Shown here piece after piece: positions 35,023-47,332 of a stretch of 64,000 nucleotides of DNA. A program made the position numbers and the translations under genes. The notes under the pieces were generated by a model, which worked only from the letters and a program-made list of their open reading frames with translations, was not told where the DNA came from and made no database searches. The stretch is from NCBI GenBank assembly GCA_000827265.1, contig KN834849.1, forward strand, positions 11,085 to 75,084, given 5' to 3'. The DNA comes from Collybiopsis luxurians FD-317 M1 (taxonomy: Eukaryota; Basidiomycota; Agaricomycetes; Agaricales; Omphalotaceae). Position 1 is the first letter of the stretch; the number at the start of each line of letters is the position of its first letter.

Positions 35023-38000
35023 CTACGAGTCCCAGATAGCGCCAAATGCCGGTATTCCCCTACTCTTCATTCCGTACACGATCTTCCTCGTCAATCTTTG
35101 GTTCGAAATTACGCATACCGCTTCAGCGTCAAACTCTCTGTAGAGTTTGTAGGTCAGGGCAACCATGTCCGGCTTCCCGTCTTTGCGTGTGTCTACGTCG
35201 AACTGTAAGGTTAGGCACAATTTCAAGTCTCAGAATCCGAGTACAGACCATGCAATATAGCATTAGGTGCGGCTTCGAGGATAGAATTGACCAAATTGTC
35301 TCCAAATGTCTTCCTCACGTCTGGAGAAGTCCATAGCAATTTCAACGGAACTCTTCTGGCGAGAATTACGGGAGCACAAGGTCCAATACCTGTAATAACA
35401 TAAGTACTGTAATGAATTTGCAGAGAGGAATACTTGCCACTGCCTGTAGCTACTAGTACGATGCGCTTGAACAGTGACGCGATTCGCAATACCCCGTATG
35501 CTGGAACACCCCGTACCCAAAGCTGAGTCGGCGGATTTTGAATTTGCTTCTCTGTCCAATCGCTGATGAAGCAGTTAGCTCGGGAGAACAAGCTTTAGAG
35601 GCGACCTTACCCTGCTTTCGACACTACTAGTGAGTATCCAGGTTTGTCTGGGACGTTAATGCAAGCAAAACCGTGCCATTCATTCCAAGGATCATCGCTG
35701 ATACGAGTAAAGTGCCCGGGTTTGGTAGTTACTGGACAGATGGGCTTCCGGATGAGTAACTAGGTCAAGAAACGCCTGAATGTTGAACATACCGTAATCG
35801 AAGTACAATCTAACAGCATGGTCAGATAAAACTACGCTCCGCACCGGAACTTTGCGAAGACGGAGCCACGGAAGTATGATGGATCCTAAGACTGATGATG
35901 GACTGGACTATTGCAACCAAGGATGTACATTCTCTTACCTGTCAGAATAAGTAACAACCAAAATGCTGGAGATTCGAGCAACCCCGAAGAGAGGGATTGA
36001 TCTGTTCTCCTGGAGTCATTAGTAAGGAGAACGACCTTTACCTCGAGATTCAGCAGGGATTACTTAAGTGAAAAAGCATTTTGCTTACCTGGCACCAGAC
36101 TAGCGCGGTAGCTGTCCAACCCGCAAAGCGATGGACCCGTCTGCTCTACATTTCAGTGGTAATTAGATAAATCGAGTAGCAGATACCAACTCGAATGTAT
36201 TGTGTCGTTTGGATCGAAAAGTAGGGTATGCAAACACCACCACTCCTAGAAGAAATACTAATATACAGTAGGTTACTGCGAGCGTTATTGGGGAAATCTT
36301 TTCGAAGAACGTCAGCAAGAGCGTCTCGATGAATATTTTAAGGCTTACGGATCCCTTGTTTATAAGTTCCCTGGTAGCTTTTCCAGTGAACAATACAAGC
36401 CAGGCGACACCTGAAGCCGCGCAAGAACTATGCAATCCTCCGATATGATAAACTTCTGCAACTCGTCTCCTGTCAACACCATTAAACCTTGGATCAGAGC
36501 TGGATCGAAGTTGACGAACCTGATTGCAAGTGGCCAGCTAATCAGCCAGAAGAAATTTTCAGATCAAGGATTCGACGAAATAGAGCCAATCGACTTACGA
36601 AGTTGGCACAGAACAACAAACAGTAAAAAAGGCATTGATGACGTAGTCTTGGCGCATTAGAACGGCACAGAGCAAGTTGGCAACGATTATTTCGCCTAGC
36701 TTGACAATGCTGGCCCCTCGAACGCAGATGACGATAAATATAATCATGTTCGAGACGAAGACAACTCCAAAAAGCCGACGGTACAGGGTGAAGATTTGGT
36801 GCCGTAGGTTTCTGTGGAGACGTCCGGAAGATTTATTAGGTATTGTATCCTCATGGGCTGTTTCAGAGACTTTGGACAGTGTTTCTTCCGTAAGCTCAGT
36901 CACTGAAGACTTTTCCGAGCTATCGTGATTGAAATGATTTATAGCAGCCTTTTCTCGAGTATACGCGGGAGGGGGAAGCGAAGGTAGTTCGAGCCCCAGC
37001 GTTGACTTTTCTGGAAGTACCGGATCCCGCGATATTTTCCTAGAGACGTCGGTGGCGGTAGCCTTCTCTTTGGCGATTTCATCGGTGGCTAGCTGACGAA
37101 GAGCTCTTTTGTCCGTCTTCATGTTACTGTGTATTCCGGAAATATAGTAAGTGTTTCGTCGACTGAATTTCACCCGACTTACGAAGTTTTAGGAAACTCT
37201 TTCAAAACCATCAGGTGGGTAGGCACGGCGTAATAAGGCTGCATTTTGGTTGCATCTGCCAAAACAATCTCTGATTGAACCGTATCCGGCGCCACGAAAC
37301 CCCAAAGTTCGCTATCTATCAAGAGAGCAGCAGCCACTTTGACACCCGGCGAGCTCTATGCACATTGTCACAAGATCGGTATTTACATGTCCGATCTTGA
37401 CTTACCTCCAGCGCCGCAGCTACACCGTCTAGTTCAACTCGGAACCCCTGAGTACTGTCAGCGCTTGCAGTTAAGTACGATGACTGGTGGAAACACACCT
37501 TCACTTTGACCTGATCATCTATCCTCCCGAAATGTTCGAGAGTTCCGTCTGATCGCCAGCGGCTTGGAAAGATACATTTAACGGTCAATGCAGAGGATTT
37601 TTTGAATGATTTATTCACCCTAAGTCTCCGGTATTGAACATCAACGAACTACATAGAACAGCATCGGTGAGTAGCAAGCACATGGCAGGGAGAATTTTAT
37701 TTTGGTACAAACCCGTCATTCACGAAGAGATCAAACAAGTATCGTTCATTTGTCTTCTGAGGGAGGTTCAGATACCCTCTAGTAATTCCGGAACCTCCAG
37801 CCCACATAAGTCCCACTCTACCTATCGGCAAAGGCTGTAGATCATCTCCAAGGATATAAACTGCGTTATTTGGAGTCGGTTTGCCTATGCTGAGGGGAGC
37901 ACCCGAATGATGAAGGTGCATGGTGTTGACAATTGTGATCTTTGTGAAAGAAGATACTCATCAGCGGTGACTTATCAGTGCTACAAACTCTAAAGCTTAC

Positions 38001-39219
38001 CTCCGTTGGTCCGCAACAATTATAGAACTGAGCACTTTTCGCCCATTCATCTGCCAGTCCTATACAATATAGATCATTGCTTGAAAGACTTTGAATGGGA
38101 ATTCCACGGATGCCCACCTTGAGGGCATGCTTCACCCGCTACCGCAACAACCTTGATATTGGGATAGGCAGATGGGTCGTGTGGCCCTAACATCGAAGGG
38201 GTAGCGATGACGACATCGACCGTCTTCATTACAGCTCTCCACTCTTTCGAGGTTCGACCACGAAGGCAGAGAGTAGCCCCGTCTGTAACCAAAATAAGGT
38301 CAATGAGCAAAGATGGTTTGAAATATCCTACTGCAAAGACTGCCGAGTATTTCCTAAAAGCCGGGTAAGTGATGAGAACCAGTACTTTCCGTCAATATTC
38401 GTACCCAAGCAGCCATATCGAACGCAATATTCATCAGTTGTGACACCCTAACTTTCGGGGCCATGCTCAGATTTCCGGGCGAAAGGCACACCACTGTTTC
38501 AAGGTCAGTACAAAGCTGTATACAAAAAATAGATCCAACGCACGGTTGGTAACATTTCCGTGTTTAACATCGACACCTTTGGGCACGCCTGTGGTCCCTG
38601 CTCAGTACCAAATCAGCAAGATTGCCGTTGGAAATCTAATAGCCATACCACTTGTATAGATCACGTAGACACTGTCTTCCCCGGTTAACAAATTACCAAC
38701 AGGTGGAGTTTGACATGGAGACGCATAAGAACAGTGGCACGTAAACTCGTCCAAGCAGAGAATCGGAACTTGAACATTGTTTTCCAGCCGACTGGAAAAT
38801 TTGCGGAACGTTAGCACGGCGGAGGCTTGAGAATCCTGCAGCACATGCTGGATGGTGGTATCTGAGGCGACGTTTCCGTCCAAAGGCACGTAAGCAGCAC
38901 CCGCCTTCAGGATACCCATGATGCCAATGACCATCGAGATAGATCGTTCGACGAGCAAGCAGACACGAGAGCCGCGTCGAACACCGATAGACTGAAGTTG
39001 GATCGAAAGACAATTCGATTGTTCATCGAGCTCTGCGTAAGTGATTTTCTTTTCGAAATCCTCCACCGCGACATTATCTGGACCGGAAACCACAGACGAA
39101 GCAAACGCATGATGAACGCATTGGAAAGGAACGCTGACAGTGTCGCCAAATCCAAATTGCACAAAGGATAGACGATCTGTGTCACAGAGGGAAGAATAAT
39201 ATGCCTCGAGAAGTTGCAT
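35023..39219 (-). CDS. NRPS-like adenylation domain fused to membrane ferredoxin-reductase-like domain
   Basis: The gene is read on the minus strand as about 20 exons. The N-terminal 530-residue adenylation domain is complete. It has LTYAEL-like ITYAELDEQSN, KAGAAYVPLD (A2), YTSGTTGVPKG (A3), NIAFDMAAWEILGSLCNGA (A4), YNCCGPTE (A5), NTGDLGRW (A7), GRIDDQVKVKGFRVEL (A8) and a terminal MKTDKRAL (A10). A10 supplies the catalytic Lys. I see no carrier-protein motif (LGGxS) after A10. Instead a linker of about 100 hydrophilic residues leads into membrane helices (RLFGVVFVSNMIIFIVICVR, LAVTYCILVFLLGVVVFAYP). A reductase half follows with AVRLYF, DWTEKQIQNPPTQLWVRGVP, ATGSGIGPCAP and RGIPAFGAIWDS. 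Adenylation domains activate carboxylic acids as AMP esters; the fused half could reduce or transfer electrons at a membrane. The substrate and product are unknown. A smaller paralogue lies at 25249-27306. Confidence 0.85.
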
Positions 39220-40166
39220 ATTTGAATGGTGAAAAGAGTGAGGTATCAGCCTAGCAGCGAATACCTTGACTGCATCGATTTTTATACGAGTGCATTTACA
39301 GTAGTTTCAGGTCAGGGAGGTCGTAAAACTATGCTAAACCGACAAAAAACCGTCTGCATATCTGGGCAAGGCGTCATGCTATTGAGCGGTACCGACTCCA
39401 ATCATAGATTCAGAGGAATACATCTAGATGAAAATTCTCCGTGATGAGGGTGAACGAGTGTATGGGCTGACCTATGTCAAATACCTATCGAGCCACGTTG
39501 GAAGTTGTGTTAAGACGAATCTACAGGGATGCTGGCTGCTCCAGGCTGAAAATTCGGCATAATCGTCGGTCGAAGAGGTCGAGAGTGACGCAAAAGGAAA
39601 TTCACCAGCCACGGTCAGAGTAAAGAAACTGCCTTTCGAGGAACGAACGTCTCACATCTCGAGGGACCGGAATGACGATACACTGTGTACTGACAATTTT
39701 GGCGGGCTGAGCTAGCCAGATGTGTGCCAAGTGGCATGCCGTCCAAACAGATCCCGCAAGTACTCTATACAAACCTGCCTGTTCACCTGTGCAGTACATT
39801 CTACACGGCTCAAATACCATACGAACCAATGGAATGAATCATAAAAGGAGTAGGCTCCCCGGCTCGGGAGGCTTGGACGGCAGGAGACTCGGAACATAGG
39901 CGCGTATTCGAGGAACTATCATATTTTTGAGATCGAGCAAAGAGCTTCAGATCCTAGCCTCGACTCCGGGAGTAATGTTCCCGAAGTGCTGCGCGAAGTC
40001 ACACTTAATTGAGTTTGACAGAAAACATATACGTTTACAACTAGACTAAACATTGTGCAATTGATACATGTGCAAAAGGAGAGATGAAAGAGTCCGAGGT
40101 TGTTGACAAAGCATGCAAGAGCAGACGTAAAAAACGGGCAGATAGCAAAAGTAAGAATAGTCATTA
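39220..40166. other. Intergenic region between the adenylation gene promoter and RAD50 3' end
   Basis: About 950 bp. The part next to 39219 is the promoter side of the fusion gene. A short ORF at 39226-39444 on the plus strand has no support, and I see no repeat or RNA gene. Confidence 0.5.
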
Positions 40167-43100
40167 CTACCGAATTCGCTGTCGCTCAGTTATGGACTTT
40201 TGTCGGGCATCTCGAGAAACACGCCTGTTGGAAAAAGGTCAGACGATGGAATGATCATGAATCGCACACTTACCAGTAGTACTCCATAACGTCGCTTTGG
40301 CCGAGCTTGCGCAGGAAGTTTTCGTCATGGGTGATAATGATCAATTGGAAGTTGGCATAATTCTTCCGCTCATTGATAATACTAGCAAGAGGAATAACAC
40401 AATAAGTGCCAGCTCGCTTCGTTCTGACAAATCCTTACTCGACAAGACTGGAAGCCAGGGCTTCAATGTTTTCCGTGTCGAGAGCGTTAGTAGGTTCATC
40501 TAGAGCCAAAATTCCGCAATTTTGCCCGAATGAGTCAGAAAGGGCTAGCCGGATGATAATGGATGCAAGCATCTTCTGTCCAGCTGAACAACGGCCTCGC
40601 ATGTCCATCTCGACTTGGTCTTTCGTCATTACAACCTTCATGATTCATGTCAATATCGTTCTCGGAGGCAGTAGGGGACGGTTAACCGGTTTAAGTCACG
40701 CACACGATAGTTATAAGAACGTTTCGAGGCTCCGCCCTCAACGTCTGACCGGATTTTGATTCCATCGATATCTTGACTTGGCCTCAGTTCAAGGGACCGG
40801 ACGAATTTCGGAATCAGACTTACCTGTGCCCTGGTAGGTTTTGTTCCATAGGTGCCTCATCGTGTCATTAACTTCCTCCATTTTCAAAGTGTGATACTTC
40901 ATGATGGCACTAGATGACCCACGTTAAATAACTGCCGTGGTGAGACAAGATAAGAAGAGAGCGCACTTTTCTAAGGCCTTTGCATACTTCTCGAGATCAT
41001 TATTCGCCATATCGGACATCTGGGGGAGATCAAGTTGGGGTAAAGGGCGCAGATGATCCGCGACCACGCACTTTGACTTTAATGAGTTGATCTTTGTAAT
41101 GCTTGAAGACATCCTTGAATTCCTTGGCGTCTGACTCCAGAGTTTCGAGTTGCGATTTCTGAGAGCTAATTTCACCTCCGATATGCGAGAACTACGAACA
41201 ATATGAATGGACAACGAGGCAGAGAAGAACAAGAGCCTACTTTTTGTTGGAGCCTCTCTTCCACATCCTGCTTAGCCTTCCATTGGTCGCTAAAATTGCG
41301 TTTAGCTCTGGCAGCTTCATCGATATCATAAGAATCCATCTCGGTCTGGGTCTCCTGGATCTGCTTGGCTATCTTTCGAAGGCGAACATTATCTCGGAGG
41401 TTGGAAAGAGTGGAACCGCTCTCGTTGATCTCTTTATCAATTTTAGCTATTCTCTCGCGCGCTTCCTCAACTAGCTTCTCTAGCTTCTTGATTTCTACAT
41501 TTGAGTCTTCCAGCTGAGCTTCACATTCACGCTGACGTTGTTCTCGTCGTTGCTGAACATATCTGAATGAAAATAAGTGCAATTGAGAATAGATTTGATG
41601 GTGCGGAGAAATTTGTCTCCCACCTCTCAACGTGCTTCTGAAGATCCGCAAGCTTATCTGCGCTGCGGTTAAATTGCTGAGCGGAATCACCGGCTTTGGA
41701 TAATCTGCTGTCAATTTCTCGTTGCCGGGTCTTGTGTTCAGCATCCAGTGCATCCATGGGCGCTTGAGCTTCGGCGATGCGTTGATCAATATCCTGAAAG
41801 TTACGTGAGCTTGGAAGACTAGTCGAGAAGAGATAGACTCGCCTTTATTCGATCCGTCATCTCGGTGATGTCTTTCCTCCATTGTTCAATTTGCTGTTCC
41901 AAGCTCTCTTTATCCTTAATTTTGCCGGAGATAGTCATGGAATCGAGCTGCAGTTTGTGCAAATCGCTTTCAGCAGTCCGCAACTGGCTGTTCAGACGCT
42001 CGCGATCTCTGAGAAGAGCGTTGTGCTCTTTCTCGAGGGCTCGACTGGAGTAACATAAATGAGCTCCAGGGAGGTTGTTATTCTAGAATCAGGCACGTAC
42101 ATTTCATTGGAGAGAGCTTCTATCTCCACCTGAACATCTTCTGTACTTTTAGTCGATCCGGAAGCCGCAAGCTCGCTCTCCAAACCCTTGACTTCATTCG
42201 TTAAGCGTTCTATTTCCTTCTGAAGTCTAGCAACAGTTTTTCCGTATTCCCTAACCGCCTGAATCTCTCGCAATTCGCTCTTAAGAGTCGCAAGTTTCTC
42301 GGAGGCCTGAAAGCGGATATCAAGTGAGTGAAGTTGATACGCTGTCTCAAATTGAGCATACCTTCTCCGCCTCTTCCTTGTAGTCACTGGCTTTAGCCTC
42401 TATTTTAGCAACCTCTTCCTCGCTCTCGGGGATTTCCTTGAGTTTCAACGTATTGAGTTTGACCTGAACAGGCATTAAGGCCTGCAGCCGAGCGAGTTCG
42501 TCCTTCCATCCTTCCACTTCTTCTTGCAACACTTTCGCGTCCTTTGAATTCTTGGCCTTTCTGATCTCTTCTCTGAGCTAAACCAGACTCAATGATTTAG
42601 GTCGTAGAAACGGAGATAGTGAATAACTGACGTGTTTTTCGAAGATACGAATCTCGTCATCATCCATATGACGAGTGCAAACGGCACAATGCTTCTGCTT
42701 TTTCCCAATGTCGAGGAGCTTTTCATAGACCTTATCAGCTCCAGAACCCAGCGCTCTTCACCGAACAAAATATGAGCGCAAGAAGAACAACCCAGGATGA
42801 TCGACGACGTACTCCGTGGCCCATTGCAATTGATCTTGCACGTCTTTCAAAGCCTCTTCTAGCGTCCAGTTCTTGTTCTCGAGACCGTTCTTCATATGGC
42901 GTTCCGCATCTGCGCTGTCTTAGTCTTTCCTCGGTCAAGCCGCAGTCGAAAAACATACCCCTCAAATCTCTCTGCTTCGTCCTGAGCATATTTTTCTTCT
43001 CTTGCAATAAGGCTTCCTGGCGCTGAGCTCTCGCATGGGCATCAGAGGCGTCGCCTTCTGCAAGTTCGAGTTCATGATTCTTCTGCCTGTATATAATAAG

Positions 43101-45276
43101 TAGAATGAATGCCCAAATCACGGTGGCACTCACTTTGCGACATCCTCAATCACTACTTCGATCGTGTCAGCCGAAGCTGCTTTACCGACGAGCTTCCCAA
43201 ATTTTGTATTGGCATCATCGACACTAAAATAGAATGCATAAGCTAGGAGATCAGGGTTAGATACAGAGAAGGGATGTACTTTTGCTCAATCTCAGCCTTT
43301 TTTGCATTGATCTCCTTTCGCTTCAAGTTCAATTGCGCACGAGATTCGGCTTCTCTGTTTAGCATCACAAACTCTTGGTTGAGCTTTTCCCGTTTGCCCT
43401 CCATGATGGTCTTCTTTTCCTCATTAGCCTTGATTTTTTCTTCAAAGTTGTTGCCTTGAATGTCGGTTTTCAACTTCTCAAGACGACGATTCTTTTCTTC
43501 GCTCTCGTTCGTAATATCCCTCAGTCTACCGGGAAGATCTTGAAGATTCTCGAGTTCCCGTTCACCCTTGGTGATAGACTTGGTTCGTTCTCCCTGGAAA
43601 CGAGATAAGCATCACAAAGAAATACGTAAAACCGTGAAGGATACAATTTGCTGGCGAAGCGAAGCGCGATCAGCTTTGTGCTTTTCAGAGGCGGCTGTGA
43701 GCGCTCGGGACTTGATGTTGTAATCTTCTTGCTGCGACTTTCTTTCTGCCTGGTGACCTTCTTTTAGCTATGTTGCTCATAGAATAGTCGAGATTCTCAT
43801 ACCTGGAGTGCTTCCAGTTCATCGTTCTGTTCTTGCCTTAGATCATCCAATTTTGACATAAATTCGATGATTTTGGATCCATCCAGAGTTTCCGGACCGA
43901 ATTCAACAATCTTGAACTTTTGCGCAATATCTCGGATATGGGTTTCACGATCCTTCAGTCGTTGTTGTTGGAGCTGCATTTATATAAGTATAAGGAATAC
44001 GCAGCACATCAATACGATAGTTGCCCACCTTGGCTTCTGAATTAAATTCCGCCATTTGTCTGACGAGGGAAACGTGGGTATTCCTGCTATTTTCCAAATC
44101 ATCCTCAAGGTCCTGCTTGCTGGATTCCGCTTTTCTTCGTTCTCCCCGTTGTGACGAGATGTTCTCATCGAACTTATCAATGCGTCGTTGCAATTCTTCA
44201 TCTGTGTCTGTGGAACATTCGGGGTCAGCTCGGGACAGGGTATACCTCGATCGTAATATACACGTACCTGCAACTTGACTTATAGTCACTTTAGCCTCAT
44301 TATAATCATCCTCCAAATCCTTCTTCTTTGTTATTAGACTCTCATACTTGACATAAACTTCGCGGAACCGAGTCGCGTATTCCTGAAACTTGACATTGGC
44401 CGCAACCACTTCTTCGTACTCCTTCTTCGTCTCCTCATAAGTAATTTCTTTGGCGTGAATTGTGCCGATAAGCTCGTTGATTCTTTTACGAAGCTTCTCA
44501 GCGTGGGCTTTCTCTTTCGCCAGACTTTCTAGCCGTTCCTTTTCGGCTTTGAGATCGGATACACGGTCTTTGCGAAGAGCTTTGATGTTTTCGAGAGCTT
44601 TTGTGTACCTTCAAGTCGCGACGTAAGCTATATGGGCAATCTTACGCAAGTCGGAGACATAGCTCACCTGGTCGCCTCGAATATATCATCAAATTTCTTC
44701 TTTAGTGCAGAAGGTTCCGCAAGAGGCCAATATGAATCTTCTTGGTGACAAAAAATAACGTTTTCAAGGACGGCTTTCGAAACACCGAGCAGCTGAGGTA
44801 TTTCCACGTCCATTTCCGCGCATTTGGTCGAGATTGTAGCTCTCTGCGACGCACGTTAGAAAGAAAATCCACATCCCAAAGGGCATGAGACGGACCTTGT
44901 TGCTCTTTTCTCCGTCATCTACAGCCAAGATACTCTCCAAAGTCTTCATGGTCAATCCGGCACTCTTCTTGGCGGTGACACTTAAATTCCTAACGGCAAG
45001 CATCCTCTGTCCATTCGCGGCAAAAAATCGTAGTTTGACCTGCGCCTTAACCTCCTTTTCGTTGGCCATTTTTGGGTCGTGAACAAAGGCTCCGCCACGA
45101 GTATTTGGAGGCTGGTCACCGGTAGTGGCGTACTTTAGACATTCGATGATAGTGGTTTTACCGCTGCCATTGTGGCCTACAATGACGGTAACTGGGGAAA
45201 AGAATTCAATGACAGAGACCTGCTTATCATCGAAGGATCGTATCCCTCGAATTGCGAGCTTGTTCAGAGACGCCAT
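40167..45276 (-). CDS. RAD50: DNA double-strand break repair ATPase Rad50
   Basis: Rad50 is the SMC-like ATPase of the Mre11-Rad50-Nbs1/Xrs2 complex in the nucleus. The start at 45276 gives [17 protein letters not shown], the standard N-terminus. Walker A is [16 protein letters not shown]. Long coiled coils (Glu/Lys/Gln-rich, about 44500-40900) surround the zinc hook CAVC ([14 protein letters not shown], near 42690), which dimerises two molecules. The ABC signature is [17 protein letters not shown], Walker B is [14 protein letters not shown] and the H-loop is [15 protein letters not shown]. The last intron (40268 region) brings in the C-terminal SRDARQKS and the stop TAG at 40169-40167. There are many 45-65 nt introns. 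Walker B has DEPTNALD where most Rad50 have DEPTTNLD; the catalytic Asp-Glu is intact. It is divergent from the Rieske-DUF455 gene, with 113 bp between start codons. Confidence 0.96.
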
Positions 45277-45389
45277 GGATGATGATGGCAAAATGAGAAA
45301 GTAAGAAACGCGGAACCGTGGTCATTGACTCATCACCACGTGACTCCTTCGGCGCTTAACTTTGCATTTCTTCCCCGTATCGATGTGAA

Positions 45390-47293
45390 ATGGCTCAAAT
45401 CCTGTAAGGATCCAATATAGGACTTGAAATATTTCTCATATACTGGTCATAGAATATCCCCACTACAAGGAATTCTTTCACATTTTCGCTTCATCCTGAC
45501 ACTCAGATCGGAAGAAGGCAAATATCATGGTCTCATTCTTTTCAGGCTTTCCACAGATTCTCCTTCGAATCCGCAAATATATGTGATGGAGGCAACTTGT
45601 CCGCATCTAGGAGCAGAAATGTCGCATGCAGATATCGAAGAATATGAAGATTCAGTAGTCGCTGTTTGTCCTTGGCATCGATACGACTTTGATCTCAAAA
45701 CTGGTAAAAGCGAGACTGGACTTCGAACTTGCACTTATGCAGTAGAGGTCAAGTTTGATCCAGATTCACACCAGGATCAAATTTGGATGGAAGCCCCTGA
45801 AGGAGGAAAGAATTGGCGCATCGTTGAGTTGAGGCCCGTATCCGAAGGTCGGTTTAGAGCCAGTCCCAAAGCCAAACGTTGATGAATTGCTTTGTAGAAT
45901 TCGCCGACCAGCCTCCTTCCCCTCCAAATCCTTCCACAAAGTCTGATACAACCGTTGCACCTTACGCACAAGAAACGACGGGGCCCGTCGTTCCCGACAT
46001 AGACCCACCAAAAACATTAATGGAATGGGCCGTCTTGATTTTGAACACCCCGAACCCGACGTTAAAGGTAACTCTTTCCATAATCAATCTGCTTTGATCG
46101 AAAACCCTGCACTCAGGTTGAACGCACTCGCTACGCTGTCCACGCTTACCGCACTGGAGCCATTCTTTCGATCGGACACAAAGTCACCAGTCCCCCAATA
46201 CCACCAGCCCAACCTCCAAGAGAAACCTACATGAACATCGTAGACCCAGGAAAGATTCAGAGTGGAAAGCGTAAAAATCGAGCAGTTATGTTGCATGCAC
46301 TGGCTAACATCGAGCAATGGGCGTAAGTATTTTACTCTCTTTGCGTTTGCGGCTCCATGCTTGGCGCTCGCTCAATTTTGAGACATCCAAAGCTAATGAT
46401 ATTACTTGGATTTTCCACCCTGTGAATAGAATCGACCTTGCGTAAGTTTACGCCATAGTCCTTCTTTTCCAACGCATCTCATAACTTTGATATCCTCAGG
46501 TGGGATATCATGGTTCGCTTCGGGCCTATGCATAAAGATCTCCCACCAGCTTTCTTTTCGGATTTCGCAAAAATGGCGTTAGATGAGTCAAAACATTTGT
46601 GCGTGACTTTTTCGGTGGTCCTGCATTCCTAGTCATTTCACTCAAGCGCACCTACGCTTCCAATCTACTAGCTCCCTTCTCCACGCGCGCCTCGCTTCCC
46701 TCGCTACTCCCTACGGATCTCTCCCCGTACACGCCTCCCTCTGGGACTCGGCCACACTAACCTCCAAATCCCTCCTCTCCCGGCTCGCCATCATCCATCT
46801 TGTCCATGAGGCCCGCGGGCTTGATGTCAATCCCAAAACCATCGAAAAGTTCCGTAAAGCAGGCGATAAAGAAAGTGTCGACGTGTTGGAAATCATACAC
46901 GCGGATGAAGTGACACATGTGACGGCGGGGCATAGGTGGTTCGTTTGGATGTGCGAACAGCAGCAGCGGAAGAAAAACTCGAAGGAGGCAGGTATGGAGC
47001 AGGCATCAGCCTATGTGGATCCCATTCAGGCATTCAGAGAGGAAGTCCGTCGATGTTGGCGGGGTGATATCAAGGGCCCATTTAATGTCGAAGATCGAGA
47101 GAAGGCTGGGTTAAGTCCAGAGTTTTATGAAGATTTGAGAGGAGAGATGCCATACCAAGACGAGGAAGTAAAGAAGGTGGAAATTGTCAAGTCTTCTCCT
47201 GCGAAACAGGAGCTCAAGGAATCAGACGAAGATATAACAATAGATCGTGTTCAAACTGCGTTGGCTGCCGTTTCGGTCGCGTATGAATCATAG
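45390..47293 (+). CDS. Rieske [2Fe-2S] domain fused to DUF455 ferritin-like domain
   Basis: The N-terminal Rieske domain has both ligand boxes, CPHLGAEMSHA and CPWHRYDF. The C-terminal DUF455 domain (a ferritin-like di-iron fold related to tRNA-modifying hydroxylases) has TLMEWAVLILNTPNPTLK, HALANIEQWAIDLAWDI, DESKHFSLLHARL, HLVHEARGLDVNP and IHADEVTHVTAGHRWF with the expected E/H ligands. I chose ATG 45390 because a GTAAGG intron then gives MAQILISPLQGILSHF in frame; a later ATG at 45424 is the alternative. The two domains are in different frames at the junction. An intron from a donor near 45838 (GTATCC) to the acceptor before 45941 joins ELRP to SDTTVAP in frame. Without this splice the Rieske frame stops at 45882. 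A 12-nt exon (46430-46441) codes for AIDLA. The function of the fusion is not known to me. Confidence 0.85.
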
Positions 47294-47332
47294 GAAGTTT
47301 ACAATCTACTGTATCTTAGCGTGTAGCTCCTC

